A stretch of DNA of 64,000 nucleotides from Pseudomonas koreensis (GTDB lineage: Bacteria > Pseudomonadota > Gammaproteobacteria > Pseudomonadales > Pseudomonadaceae), in assembly GCF_024169245.1 (NCBI RefSeq), contig NZ_JALJWP010000001.1, forward strand, positions 5,875,501 to 5,939,500, in the 5' to 3' direction. The notes beneath the pieces were generated by a model, which did not search any database, was not told the origin of the DNA, and saw only the letters and a program-made list of their open reading frames with translations. The position numbers and the translations under genes were made by a program. Below, in pieces: positions 46,577 through 56,546 of this stretch (position 1 is the first letter of the stretch; every line of letters starts with the position of its first letter).

Positions 46577-48210
46577 AGGGCCACCGCCTGCATCCACTGG
46601 TTCTGGTCGATTTCAATCAGCGTCGGGCCTTGCCGGTCCGTCGCCTTGCGCAGCGCTGCACGCAGTTCGTCGACGCTGCTGATGGCTTGCGCGGCGCAAC
46701 CGAGGCCCTTGGCTACGGCGACGAAGTCCGGCGCGTAGATGTCCACGCCGACCGGTTCGATGGCGCGGTTGACCATGTACTTTTTGATCTCCTCGTAACC
46801 CTGGTTATTCCACAGCAACACGATCACCGGCACCCGCGCTTCAACGGCGCTGGCCAGTTCCGGCAGGGTGAATTGCAAGCCGCCGTCGCCGATCAGGCAC
46901 ACCACCGGCGGGCGCGCGCCGCTATCGAGTTGTCCACCGAGCCACGCCCCTATCGCCGCCGGCAACGCATAGCCGAGGGTGCCGTAACCGGTGGAGGCGT
47001 TGAACCAGCGCCGTGGGCGTTTGGGGTTGAAAGTGAGGTTGCCGGTGTACACCGGTTGCGTGGAGTCCCCGACAAACACCGCCTCGGGCAATTCTTGCAA
47101 TACGGTTTCGAGCAAACGCGTCTGCGCCAGGGTCGGCGCATCCCAGCTCGCGGCCAGCTCATCACGCAAGCGCGCAGCCCGAGCCTGACCCCAATCGTCG
47201 CGGCGCTCGGCCAGCGGCTTCTTCGTCAGCGTGCTGAGCAAGGCTTGCGCGGCGTGGCGCGAATCAGCGACCAGTGCGACGTGCGGTGGGTAGTTGCGCA
47301 CGGTCTGATCGGCATCGATGTCGATGCGCAGCAGCTTGCCGGGAATTTCGAAGCCGCCAGCGAAGGTCACGTCGTAATCGGTCTCGGCCAGCTCGGTGCC
47401 GATCGCCAGCACCACGTCGGCTTCGGCAACCAGTGCGCGAGTGGCGACCAGGCTTTGTGTCGAACCGATCAACAGCGGATGGTCCGACGGCAGCATGCCT
47501 TTGGCATTGATGGTCAGCGCCACCGGAGCATCGAGCCATTCGGCGATGCGCGTCAGCTCCGGCGCCGCGTCGATAGCACCGCCGCCGGCGAGAATCAGCG
47601 GCCGTTGCGCGCTGGCGAGCAGTTCGCTCATGCGGTTCACGGCAGCCGGTGCGGCGCCGGCGCGATCGATATTCACCGGCACGCTGGTGAGCAATTCATC
47701 GGCCTCTTCCACCAGCACGTCCAACGGAATTTCGATATGCACCGGTCGTGGTCGCCCGGCCTGGAACAAGGCAAACGCACGGGCCAGCACCATCGGCAAT
47801 TCGGCGGCAGACATCAGCGTATGCGAGAACGCTGCGACGCCGCCGACCAGTGCGCTCTGGTTCGGCAGCTCATGCAACTTGCCGCGGCCACCGCCCAACT
47901 GACGGCGCGATTGCACGCTGGAGATCACCAGCATCGGAATCGAATCGGCGTAAGCCTGGCCCATGGCGGTGGTGATATTGGTCATGCCCGGGCCGGTGAT
48001 GATAAAGCACACACCGGGTTTGCCGCTGGTGCGCGCGTAGCCGTCAGCCATGAAGCCGGCGCCCTGCTCATGGCGAGGCGTGACGTGGTTGATGCTTGAG
48101 CGGGCGAGGCCTCGGTACAGCTCAACGGTATGCACACCGGGAATGCCGAACACCTGCTCGACCCCGTAATTTTCCAACAGCCTGACCAGTACTTCGCCGC
48201 ACGTTGCCAT
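46573..48210 (-). CDS. thiamine-diphosphate decarboxylase, 5-guanidino-2-oxopentanoate type (AruI-like)
   Basis: A 545-residue enzyme of the acetolactate synthase-like superfamily. The catalytic glutamate region is VTPRHEQGAGFMADGYAR, and the thiamine-binding motif is IGDGGLQFTLPELAS ending with LLWNNQGYEE. Sequence and length fit what I recall as 5-guanidino-2-oxopentanoate (2-ketoarginine) decarboxylase of the arginine transaminase pathway, but an acetolactate synthase or related decarboxylase cannot be excluded. The start at 48210 (MATCGEVLV) has AAAGGG 9 nt upstream. A LysR regulator is divergent, and the aldehyde dehydrogenase is translationally coupled downstream. Confidence 0.85.
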   Translation of the reverse strand: MATCGEVLVRLLENYGVEQVFGIPGVHTVELYRGLARSSINHVTPRHEQGAGFMADGYARTSGKPGVCFIITGPGMTNITTAMGQAYADSIPMLVISSVQSRRQLGGGRGKLHELPNQSALVGGVAAFSHTLMSAAELPMVLARAFALFQAGRPRPVHIEIPLDVLVEEADELLTSVPVNIDRAGAAPAAVNRMSELLASAQRPLILAGGGAIDAAPELTRIAEWLDAPVALTINAKGMLPSDHPLLIGSTQSLVATRALVAEADVVLAIGTELAETDYDVTFAGGFEIPGKLLRIDIDADQTVRNYPPHVALVADSRHAAQALLSTLTKKPLAERRDDWGQARAARLRDELAASWDAPTLAQTRLLETVLQELPEAVFVGDSTQPVYTGNLTFNPKRPRRWFNASTGYGTLGYALPAAIGAWLGGQLDSGARPPVVCLIGDGGLQFTLPELASAVEARVPVIVLLWNNQGYEEIKKYMVNRAIEPVGVDIYAPDFVAVAKGLGCAAQAISSVDELRAALRKATDRQGPTLIEIDQNQWMQAVAL

Positions 48211-48242
48211 GTTGATTGCCCTTTCATTCACTGAAACACCCC

Positions 48243-48336
48243 CCTGTGGGAGCGAGCCTGCTCGCGAATAGGCGGCCCAGCCAATATCCATGTCGAACCT
48301 TGAACCGCCTTCGCGAGCAGGCTCGCTCCCACAGGG
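48243..48336. repeat. inverted REP pair, tgtgggagcgagcctgctcg type
   Basis: ctgtgggagcgagcctgctc and its complement frame a short centre in the 220-bp gap between the decarboxylase gene and its divergent LysR gene. It lies upstream of both starts, where a promoter is also expected. Confidence 0.85.
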
Positions 48337-48430
48337 TCCGTGGAGTGCCCATTGGAACGGCGCACAGCTAGCAGCAACAATCGATTAAAAGTCATACTAG
48401 CCATGTCCTCACGTCATACCTCGGATCGCC

Positions 48431-49312
48431 ATGAAACGCCTGCCACCCCTGCCCGCTCTGCATACGTTCTGGATCACTGCGCAATGCTGCAACTTCACCC
48501 GCGCCGCCGAGCAGTTGCACATCACTCAGGGCGCGGTGAGCCGGCAGATCGCCGGGCTGGAAGAACAGCTCGGTTATCCGCTGTTCATTCGCTTGGCTCG
48601 GGGGCTGGCGCTGACGGCCGAAGGACGTGAATGGCTGCCGCAAGTGGAGAAAGTCTTCGGGTTGATCAGCGATGCAACCGAGCAGATCGGGCTCAGACAT
48701 CAGACTTTGCAACTCAAGGCGCCGAGCTGCGTGATGCGCTGGCTGCTGCCGCGTCTGCTGCAATGGCAGAAGGAACGCCCGGACGTGCCGGTGAAACTGA
48801 CGGCCTCGCTGCAACACGGTGTGGATTTTCAGCGTGAGCAATTTGACGCCGCCGTGATCTACGGCCCGCCCCCGGACAATTCGCCAGGCGCACTGCATCT
48901 GTTCGACGAGCAACTGACACCGGTCTGCTCGCCGCAATTGCTCAAAGGCGCGCCTGCGCTGAATTCACCGCAGGATTTGCAGGAGCATTTGTTGTTGCAC
49001 CCGACCCATGACATTCAGGACTGGTCGGTGTGGCTCGACGCGGCGGGTTTGCGACTAAGCAATCTTGGCCGCGGACAGCATTTCGAAACGCTGGATCAGG
49101 CGATGTCGATGGCCTCCCATGGCACGGGCGTGGCGATCGGGGACTGGTCGCTGATTGGTGATGATCTGAACGCCGGGCGGCTGGTGATGCCGTTTGCGTT
49201 GAAGGTGAAGACGGGGTTGGCGTATTACGTGGTGGTGCCTGCTGCAGCCGAGCCGTTGCCGCAGTTGGAGGAGTTGATGCTTTGGCTGGTTGAGCAGGCC
49301 CATTTGCGCTGA
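48431..49312 (+). CDS. LysR-family regulator (GcvA-like)
   Basis: A 293-residue LysR protein. The N-terminal winged helix-turn-helix reads NFTRAAEQLHITQGAVSRQI, and the effector domain spans about residues 90-290 with an ending MASHGTGVAIGDWSLIGDDL typical of GcvA-like members. It is divergent from the decarboxylase-dehydrogenase pair and is the natural candidate for its regulator. The ligand is unknown; arginine or 2-ketoarginine is a guess from context. Confidence 0.9.
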   Translation: MKRLPPLPALHTFWITAQCCNFTRAAEQLHITQGAVSRQIAGLEEQLGYPLFIRLARGLALTAEGREWLPQVEKVFGLISDATEQIGLRHQTLQLKAPSCVMRWLLPRLLQWQKERPDVPVKLTASLQHGVDFQREQFDAAVIYGPPPDNSPGALHLFDEQLTPVCSPQLLKGAPALNSPQDLQEHLLLHPTHDIQDWSVWLDAAGLRLSNLGRGQHFETLDQAMSMASHGTGVAIGDWSLIGDDLNAGRLVMPFALKVKTGLAYYVVVPAAAEPLPQLEELMLWLVEQAHLR

Positions 49313-49316
49313 AGCC

Positions 49317-49482
49317 TCTCCCCTCACCCTAGCCCTCTCCCCAGGGAGAGGGAACCGACCGGGTTGTTTGATCTACCTGCACCGACCTGCAATAGGGAGT
49401 CGAGCTCAGGTCTGGAAAAGCATGGAGATCGGCTCCCTTTCCCCCTCGCCCCTTGGGGGAGAGGGTTGGGGTGAGGGGGAAA
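49317..49482. repeat. ~165-bp MITE-like element, copy 2 (inverted relative to copy 1)
   Basis: Begins cccctcaccctagccctctc and ends with gagggttggggtgaggggga. Its reverse complement aligns with 40521-40682 over ends and interior. It lies between convergent LysR and oxidoreductase genes. Confidence 0.75.
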
Positions 49483-49519
49483 AATCTGAAGTCAGACCTA
49501 TCCCTCGGCACCGACGCGG

Positions 49520-50134
49520 TCAATACCCGACGGTATAGCGCTGGCGCGAATGCTTCGGCGTTTCCACTTCGTCAATCAGCGCAATCGCGTAATCGGCAAA
49601 GGTGATCCAGCTGCGCCCTTCGGCACTGACCAACAGATGATCCTTGCCGACACGGAATGCGCCACTGCGCTCACCCTCGACAAACTCCGCCGATGGCGAC
49701 ACAAAGGTCCAGTCCAGTTCCTGCTCCTGACGCAGTGCTTCAAGAAACGCTGCACCCGCACTCGCCTCGGCTTTGTACTCGACCGGGAAACCGGCGCTGT
49801 CGATCACTCGCGTATCGTCCGGCAGCAACAGCGAACCGGCGCCGCCCACCACCAGCAAGCGCTTCACGCCCGCCTGCTTCACCGGCCCGACAATCGCCGA
49901 GGCCGGCACAGTGGCGAAATGCGCTGCGCTGATCACCACGTCGTGACCTGCCACCGCCGCTTGCAGGGCCGCCGAATCCAGCACGTCGAGATTCTTGCTG
50001 ACGACACCGGCGCGATTACCGATCTTCGAGGTATCGCGGGCGATGGCGGTGACGCTATGCCCGCGACGCAGGGCTTCTTCCAGCAATTGGCTACCGGCAC
50101 GTCCGGTGGCGCCGATGATTGCAATCTTTCTCAT
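49520..50134 (-). CDS. NAD(P)-binding (NmrA-like) oxidoreductase
   Basis: A 204-residue Rossmann protein. The dinucleotide-binding motif GATGRAGSQL stands at the N-terminus, followed by KNLDVLD and VVISAAHF at the second and fourth strands and LLVVGGAGSL later. This matches the atypical short-chain dehydrogenase (NAD(P)H-binding, YwnB-like) group, often quinone or redox sensors. GGAG lies 6 nt before the ATG. The gene lies 45 bp downstream of the metallo-hydrolase-fold... that gene is read later on the same strand, so its own promoter position is uncertain. Confidence 0.85.
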   Translation of the reverse strand: MRKIAIIGATGRAGSQLLEEALRRGHSVTAIARDTSKIGNRAGVVSKNLDVLDSAALQAAVAGHDVVISAAHFATVPASAIVGPVKQAGVKRLLVVGGAGSLLLPDDTRVIDSAGFPVEYKAEASAGAAFLEALRQEQELDWTFVSPSAEFVEGERSGAFRVGKDHLLVSAEGRSWITFADYAIALIDEVETPKHSRQRYTVGY

Positions 50135-50179
50135 GACATTCTCCAGTTGGCTTGAAAATGCTGCGTGTTCAGGTTCGGC

Positions 50180-51058
50180 TTACCAGTGCATCTCGCCCTT
50201 GGCGACTTTCGCGCTGAGTTCCAGCGAGCTTTCCTCGCCAAGTTGCGGGTAGCGTTTTTTCATCGCCGCGATCAACGCAGCAGAATCCTTGGCCTTGGCG
50301 GTTTCGGCATCGAAGGCCTTGATGTAATCGACGGTGAATTTCACGCTGGCCAGCGAGCGGCTGCTGTCACCCAGATAATGGCCGGGCACCACGGTTTGCG
50401 GTTTCAGGCTTTCGATGGTCTGCAGGGTGCGCAGCCAGTCGGCGTGGGATTGCGCGGTCTGGGTGTCGGCCATCCACACATGAATGTTCTCGGCGACCAC
50501 CACGCCACCGACCACTGCCTTCAACGACGGAATCCATACGAAGCTGCGATCCGGCTGCTTGCCATTGAGGCCGATCACCTGCAATTGCTTGCCTTCGAGG
50601 GTCAGGCTGTCGCCCTTGAGCACGTCCGGAACGATGGTTTTCGCCGGCACGTCGGCGCCCATTTTCGGCCCCCAGTAAGCCAGTTTGCCGTCGACGGTGT
50701 GCTTGATGTGATCCACGGTCGGCTGCGAGGCCAGCACTTTCGCCTGTGGAAATGCTTTGGTCAGGGTGTCGAGACCGAAGTAGTAATCCGGATCGCCGTG
50801 GCTGATGTAGATGGTGGTCAATTGCTTGCCGCTGGCGCGGATCTTTTCCACCACCTGCTCGGCCTGGGATTTGCCGAACTGCGCGTCGACCAGAATCGCC
50901 TCTTTCTCGCCACTGACCAGCACCGAGCTGACCGGGAAAATCGCCTGGGTGCCCGGGTTGTAGACATCGAGGCTCAGCTCGGCAGCGGATGCATGGGCGG
51001 CAAAGCCGAAAAGTGCTGCGGCGAGCAGAACGCGTTTGAATTGAGTGAAGCCGATCAT
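50180..51058 (-). CDS. secreted beta-lactamase-fold (MBL) hydrolase with an altered metal motif
   Basis: A 292-residue protein with a cleavable signal peptide (hydrophobic LLAAALFGFAAHASA, cut near residue 26), so probably periplasmic. The metallo-beta-lactamase fold is suggested by strands such as AILVDAQFG and the late VVPGHYLGD histidine. The usual H-x-H-x-D-H is replaced by SHGDPDYY, which keeps only the first His and the Asp. Zinc binding may therefore be altered or the activity changed. GGAG lies 6-7 nt before the ATG at 51058. A LysR gene is divergent, and an NmrA-like oxidoreductase gene follows on the same strand after 45 bp. Confidence 0.85.
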   Translation of the reverse strand: MIGFTQFKRVLLAAALFGFAAHASAAELSLDVYNPGTQAIFPVSSVLVSGEKEAILVDAQFGKSQAEQVVEKIRASGKQLTTIYISHGDPDYYFGLDTLTKAFPQAKVLASQPTVDHIKHTVDGKLAYWGPKMGADVPAKTIVPDVLKGDSLTLEGKQLQVIGLNGKQPDRSFVWIPSLKAVVGGVVVAENIHVWMADTQTAQSHADWLRTLQTIESLKPQTVVPGHYLGDSSRSLASVKFTVDYIKAFDAETAKAKDSAALIAAMKKRYPQLGEESSLELSAKVAKGEMHW

Positions 51059-51172
51059 CTGTTGCTCCGAGTTTCGAATGCCATGCTTGGCGATGCAACA
51101 GAGCTTAGTTGCCAGACTCAGTACAAAAAATGCGATGCTTGAACATAGTTTGTTTCTGAAAGCGGGCAAATC

Positions 51173-52078
51173 ATGGATCGGCTTCAAGCAATGCGGGTAT
51201 TTGTCACGGTGGTGGATCTGGGCAGCCAGTCGGCGGCGGCCGATCACCTGGAGCTGTCGCGGCCAGTGGTGTCGCGTTATCTGGCGGAGCTGGAAGACTG
51301 GGTCGGCGCGCGACTGATGCACCGCACCACGCGCAAACTGAGCCTGACCGCTGCCGGCAGTGAAATCCTCCCGCGCTGTCGGCAGATGATCGAGCTGTCG
51401 CACGACATGCAAGCCGCGGTCAGCGAACCCGCTGACGCGCCGCGCGGACTGCTGCGGGTCAGCGTCAGCACCTCGTTTGGCCAGGCGCAACTGGCCGATG
51501 CGATGGCGGCGTACGTCAAGCTTTACCCCGGCGTGAGCATCGACCTGCAGATGCTCGACCGCACGGTGAATCTGGTCGATGAGCGCATTGATCTGGCGAT
51601 TCGCACCAGCAAAGATCTTGATCCGAATCTGATCGCCCGACGCCTGACCGTTTGTCGTTCGGTGGTTTGCGCAGCGCCGGCTTATCTGCATGAGCATCCG
51701 GCGCCGTTACGGGTCGAGGAATTGAGCCGACACAATTGCCTGACGCACTCGTACTTCGGCAAGAGTCTGTGGCACTTCGAGGAGGATGGCGAACCGGTGT
51801 CGGTGCCCGTGCAGGGCAATATCAGCGCCAACGAGGCCAGCACCCTCCTTCGCGCCACCCTGGCCGGCGCGGGTGTGGCGATGCTGCCGACCTACCAGGC
51901 CGGGGTGCATATTCACAACGGCGAACTGCTGCGTTTGCTGCCACATGCCGAGCCCCGGCAGATGAATATCTACGCGGTGTACGCTTCACGCAAACACATG
52001 CCCGCGGCACTGCGCAGCATGCTCGATTTTCTTGTTCAGCGTTTTCCCGAGAATCCCGCGTGGGATGCCGGCCTGTAA
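51173..52078 (+). CDS. LysR-family regulator
   Basis: A 301-residue LysR protein. The helix-turn-helix reads QSAAADHLELSRPVVSRYL, and the effector-binding domain covers about residues 90-295 (LLRVSVSTSFGQAQLADAM). It belongs to the broad YafC/DmlR-like group. It is divergent from the hydrolase gene across a 114-bp gap and probably controls that gene and the oxidoreductase after it. Confidence 0.9.
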   Translation: MDRLQAMRVFVTVVDLGSQSAAADHLELSRPVVSRYLAELEDWVGARLMHRTTRKLSLTAAGSEILPRCRQMIELSHDMQAAVSEPADAPRGLLRVSVSTSFGQAQLADAMAAYVKLYPGVSIDLQMLDRTVNLVDERIDLAIRTSKDLDPNLIARRLTVCRSVVCAAPAYLHEHPAPLRVEELSRHNCLTHSYFGKSLWHFEEDGEPVSVPVQGNISANEASTLLRATLAGAGVAMLPTYQAGVHIHNGELLRLLPHAEPRQMNIYAVYASRKHMPAALRSMLDFLVQRFPENPAWDAGL

Positions 52079-52087
52079 AGCAATCCC

Positions 52088-52180
52088 TTGTGGGAGTGAG
52101 CCTGCTCGCGATAGCGGTATTTCTGTCGGCACAGCGGTGACTGACACACCGCTATCGCGAGCAGGCTCACTCCTACAGGG
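52088..52180. repeat. inverted REP pair, tgtgggagtgagcctgctcg variant
   Basis: ttgtgggagtgagcctgctc and its inverted partner (gagcaggctcactcctacag) around a short centre containing the palindrome-like gctatcgcga. Confidence 0.82.
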
Positions 52181-52295
52181 GCTCATCAGTGTGCTGAATG
52201 GCCGGGTAAATCCTCGAACGCACTCGCTGGCAAGTGCGCGCCGCTGACCTATGCTGAAAGTAATACCGCAAGGTAGACGTTCAGAGGTCTACGCC

Positions 52296-52472
52296 ATGAA
52301 CATCAAAACAAAAAGGTACGCCGCGATTTTCATCACCTGCGCCGCGACGCTGGCGTTGTACGGCACCGCTGCCTGGCGGGTCGAGCAGTTACGCCAGCTG
52401 CCGCGCGAGTATGCGAGTTGCAACTATGAGCGGTGCATTCCGCACAATGCCACGCTGAATGCATTGCGCTGA
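52296..52472 (+). CDS. small single-pass membrane protein, function unknown
   Basis: A 58-residue protein, too short for routine calling. It starts MNIKTKRYAAIF with GAGG 8 nt upstream. It has one transmembrane helix (about residues 8-27, with AIFITCAATLALYGTAAWRV) and a short C-terminal tail with two cysteines in ASCNYERCIPHN. It stands alone between two REP pairs. The good ribosome site and clear topology support it, but conservation cannot be tested here. Confidence 0.55.
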   Translation: MNIKTKRYAAIFITCAATLALYGTAAWRVEQLRQLPREYASCNYERCIPHNATLNALR

Positions 52473-52496
52473 CTGACCTGGGCTGGAATGCAATCC

Positions 52497-52590
52497 CTGT
52501 GGGAGCGAGCCTGCTCGCGAATGCGCTGTGTCAGCCAGCATCGTTGCTGAATGAGAGGCCGTATTCGCGAGCAGGCTCGCTCCCACAGGG
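52497..52590. repeat. inverted REP pair, tgtgggagcgagcctgctcg type
   Basis: ctgtgggagcgagcctgctc and its complement facing each other between the small membrane-protein gene and pobR. Same family as 48243-48336. Confidence 0.85.
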
Positions 52591-52605
52591 GGTCTTGCGG
52601 TGTTC

Positions 52606-53496
52606 TCAAGATTGTTGCTCGGCCTTCAAGCGGTCGCGAAACGCCTTTGGCGAAATGCCCACCCGACGGCGGAATAACCGCGTGAAGTTGGTCGGGTCGG
52701 AAAACCCCAACAACTCCGACATTTCGTAGATGGTCATGCTGGTGTAGGTCAGCAGGCGCTTGGCTTCCAGCAACTGGCGCTCGTGCATGATCTGCAACGC
52801 CGGTTGCCCGGCCAGTTCACGGCAGGTGCCGTTGAGGTGCGACACGGAAATGCCCAGGCGATGGGCGAGGTCTTCGACCTTGACGTGCTGGCGGTAAGTT
52901 TCTTCCACTAACTGAATGAAACCGTTGAGGTACTCGCGCTGACGTTGTGGGCGCTGACTGGCCTTGTGCCGGACGATCGCCTGACGGCTGACCCAGACCA
53001 TGATCACGCTGACCAGCGAATGCATAAGCATTTCCCGCGCTGGTTGATGGCCGTTGTACTCGGCCTGCAACGCTGAAAACAGGCTGTTCAGATAATCGCC
53101 ATCCTTGCCGGCCGGGTAGTTTTCTGCCCGTGCAAGTGCGTGTACCGAATCGCCCAGTTGCGCCTGCAAATGGTTGATCAGCGGCGTCGCCAAGGTGACG
53201 ATGAAGCCTTCGACGTCCTCGGAAAAACGAAAGCCGTGCACCGACAACGGCGGCAGCACTTGTATCGCCGGCGTCTCGAGTTGCGTGCGCTGGCCTTCGA
53301 TTTCAAGCTCTGCCTGACCTTTGAAAACGAACAGCAACTGGCACAGATCCGCATGGCGGTGAGGTTTGATTTCCCATTGATGTTCGCGACTGCGCGAGGA
53401 AATGGTTTCACAGTGCAGCAAGTCCGGGGTCGGCCAGTCCAGGTTTTCACCGTAGAGCTTGAACACCGGAATCGAAGGCAGGGCAGGCTTGTTCAT
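52606..53496 (-). CDS. pobR: AraC-family regulator PobR
   Basis: A 296-residue AraC/XylS regulator. The N-terminal cupin domain has HRHADLCQLLFVFKGQAEL near residue 46. The C-terminal domain has VEDLAHRLGISVSHLNGTC and SELLGFSDPTNFTRLFRRR. Divergent placement next to pobA and the sequence type fit PobR, which activates pobA in response to 4-hydroxybenzoate. The intergenic region of 175 bp should contain its operator. Confidence 0.88.
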   Translation of the reverse strand: MNKPALPSIPVFKLYGENLDWPTPDLLHCETISSRSREHQWEIKPHRHADLCQLLFVFKGQAELEIEGQRTQLETPAIQVLPPLSVHGFRFSEDVEGFIVTLATPLINHLQAQLGDSVHALARAENYPAGKDGDYLNSLFSALQAEYNGHQPAREMLMHSLVSVIMVWVSRQAIVRHKASQRPQRQREYLNGFIQLVEETYRQHVKVEDLAHRLGISVSHLNGTCRELAGQPALQIMHERQLLEAKRLLTYTSMTIYEMSELLGFSDPTNFTRLFRRRVGISPKAFRDRLKAEQQS

Positions 53497-53650
53497 ACTT
53501 CAATCCAGGCCTCGGGTTTATGGGCGATAATCGCACCGATTGGCAGAATGTACAGGTATCGGCTCAGTTTTCACCTTCAATTGACAGACCCGCAAGGGAA
53601 AAATGCAAGCACTCGATCCATAAAATCATTCACCGGCGATTGCTGCGTGA

Positions 53651-54865
<1,215 letters not shown>

Positions 54866-54943
54866 CCTGCTACCGACTTACACTGGTGAGCATCCCCGCT
54901 CGCCTGACGATCTGCGGGACTTCACTGCCCGCAGGTTTTGCCC

Positions 54944-56461
54944 GTGACCAATCTCAATCACCCTGAAACGCCCAAACCGGCCATTCGCAGCGTACTGGTC
55001 GCCCTGATGATGGCGATCTTCCTCGGTGCGCTGGACCAGACCATTGTCGCCGTGTCGATGCCGGCAATCTCCGCGCAGTTCAAGGATGTCAGCCTGCTGG
55101 CCTGGGTGATTTCCGGTTACATGGTGGCGATGACCGTGGCGGTGCCGATCTACGGCAAGCTCGGCGACCTGTACGGGCGGCGCAAACTGATGCTGTTCGG
55201 CATGGGCCTGTTCACCCTCGCCTCGTTGTTCTGCGGCATGGCGCAAAGCATGGAGCAGCTGGTGCTGGCGCGCATTCTTCAGGGCATCGGCGCTGGCGGC
55301 ATGATCTCGGTGAGTCAGGCGATCATCGGCGATATCGTCCCGCCGCGTGAACGCGGGCGCTATCAGGGTTACTTCAGCAGCATGTACGCCGTGGCCAGCG
55401 TCGCCGGACCGGTGCTCGGCGGCTACATGACCGAATACCTGTCGTGGCGCTGGGTGTTTCTGATCAACCTGCCGCTGGGCCTCGGCGCGTGGTGGGTGGC
55501 GCGGCGAAACCTGCGCGGCTTGCCGATTCCGCAGCGCAAACCGGTGATCGACTACCTCGGCACGGTGCTGATGATCATCGGTCTGACTGCGTTGCTGCTC
55601 GGCATCACCGAAGTCGGCCAGGGCCATTCATGGCGCAGCAGCGAAGTGCTCGGCCTGCTCGCCTGCGCCGTGATCGTACTGGCGCTGTTCGTCTGGCATG
55701 AGCGCCGGGCACGCGAGCCGTTGCTGCCAATGCACCTGTTCGCCAACCGCAATGCCCTGCTGTGCTGGTGCACGATTTTCTTCACCAGTTTCCAGGCCAT
55801 CTCGCTGATCGTGCTGATGCCGCTGCGCTTTCAAAGCGTCACCGGCGCCGGCGCCGACAGCGCGGCGTTGCACTTGCTGCCGCTGGCGATGGGCTTGCCG
55901 ATCGGCGCCTATTTCGCCGGCCGCCGCACCTCGGTTACCGGACGCTACAAACCGCAGATTCTCACCGGGGCGATCCTGATGCCGATCTCGATTCTCGGCA
56001 TGGCCTTCAGTCCGCCACAAGCGACGCTGGTAAGCGGTCTGTTCATGTTGCTCAGCGGTATTGCCGGCGGCATGCAATTCCCGACCTCGCTGGTCGGTAC
56101 GCAAAACTCAGTGGAACAACGCGACATCGGCGTCGCTACCAGCACCACCAACCTGTTTCGTTCACTGGGCGGTGCGGTAGGCGTGGCGTTGATGTCGGCG
56201 CTGTTGCTGGCATTGCTGCACGACTCCAGTTTCGCCCACCTGGCGAACAGTTCGCTGATCAGCGAAGGGCATTCTGGCAATGTCCTGCTCGATGGTTTGA
56301 ACGCCGCGCCGGGGGATGCACAGAATGCCTTGCGCGCGGAACTGCTGGTGACCTTCCGCCATCTGCTCTGGGTCAGCACGGCGGTGTCGCTGCTGGGGCT
56401 GGCAGCGGCGATTGCCATGCCGAACAACCTGTTGCGCGGGCGCGAACACGGCGTCCGCTGA
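54944..56461 (+). CDS. DHA2-family (EmrB/QacA-like) MFS transporter
   Basis: A 505-residue drug:H+ antiporter-2 type transporter with about 14 transmembrane helices. Signatures are LGALDQTIVAVSMPAI in helix 1, GKLGDLYGRRKLMLFG in loop 2-3 and QGIGAGGMISVSQAIIGDIV with GPVLGGY in helix 5. It probably exports an aromatic or drug-like compound. The start is taken as the GTG at 54944 (MTNLNHPET) with AGG 9 nt before; a TTG at 54938 is possible. It follows pobA after 78 bp and could be in the same transcript, but a link to 4-hydroxybenzoate is only inference. Confidence 0.9.
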   Translation: MTNLNHPETPKPAIRSVLVALMMAIFLGALDQTIVAVSMPAISAQFKDVSLLAWVISGYMVAMTVAVPIYGKLGDLYGRRKLMLFGMGLFTLASLFCGMAQSMEQLVLARILQGIGAGGMISVSQAIIGDIVPPRERGRYQGYFSSMYAVASVAGPVLGGYMTEYLSWRWVFLINLPLGLGAWWVARRNLRGLPIPQRKPVIDYLGTVLMIIGLTALLLGITEVGQGHSWRSSEVLGLLACAVIVLALFVWHERRAREPLLPMHLFANRNALLCWCTIFFTSFQAISLIVLMPLRFQSVTGAGADSAALHLLPLAMGLPIGAYFAGRRTSVTGRYKPQILTGAILMPISILGMAFSPPQATLVSGLFMLLSGIAGGMQFPTSLVGTQNSVEQRDIGVATSTTNLFRSLGGAVGVALMSALLLALLHDSSFAHLANSSLISEGHSGNVLLDGLNAAPGDAQNALRAELLVTFRHLLWVSTAVSLLGLAAAIAMPNNLLRGREHGVR

Positions 56462-56464
56462 CAG

Positions 56465-56542
56465 CAAAAGATCGCAGCCTTCGGCAGCTCCTACAGAAGA
56501 ACGCATTCCCATGTAGGAGCTGCCGAAGGCTGCGATCTTTTG
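56465..56542. repeat. inverted REP pair (REPIN-like)
   Basis: caaaagatcgcagccttcgg and its complement face each other between the convergent transporter and Cache-protein genes. Confidence 0.87.
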
Positions 56543-56546
56543 ATCT

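Noticed and set aside
46630..48099. 489-codon frame antisense to the decarboxylase gene
   Set aside because: Shadow of the thiamine-diphosphate enzyme, whose motifs are clear.
51059..51697. Upstream extension of the MBL-fold protein
   Set aside because: It would run across the divergent LysR gene and remove the signal peptide from the N-terminus; the ATG at 51058 has a ribosome site.
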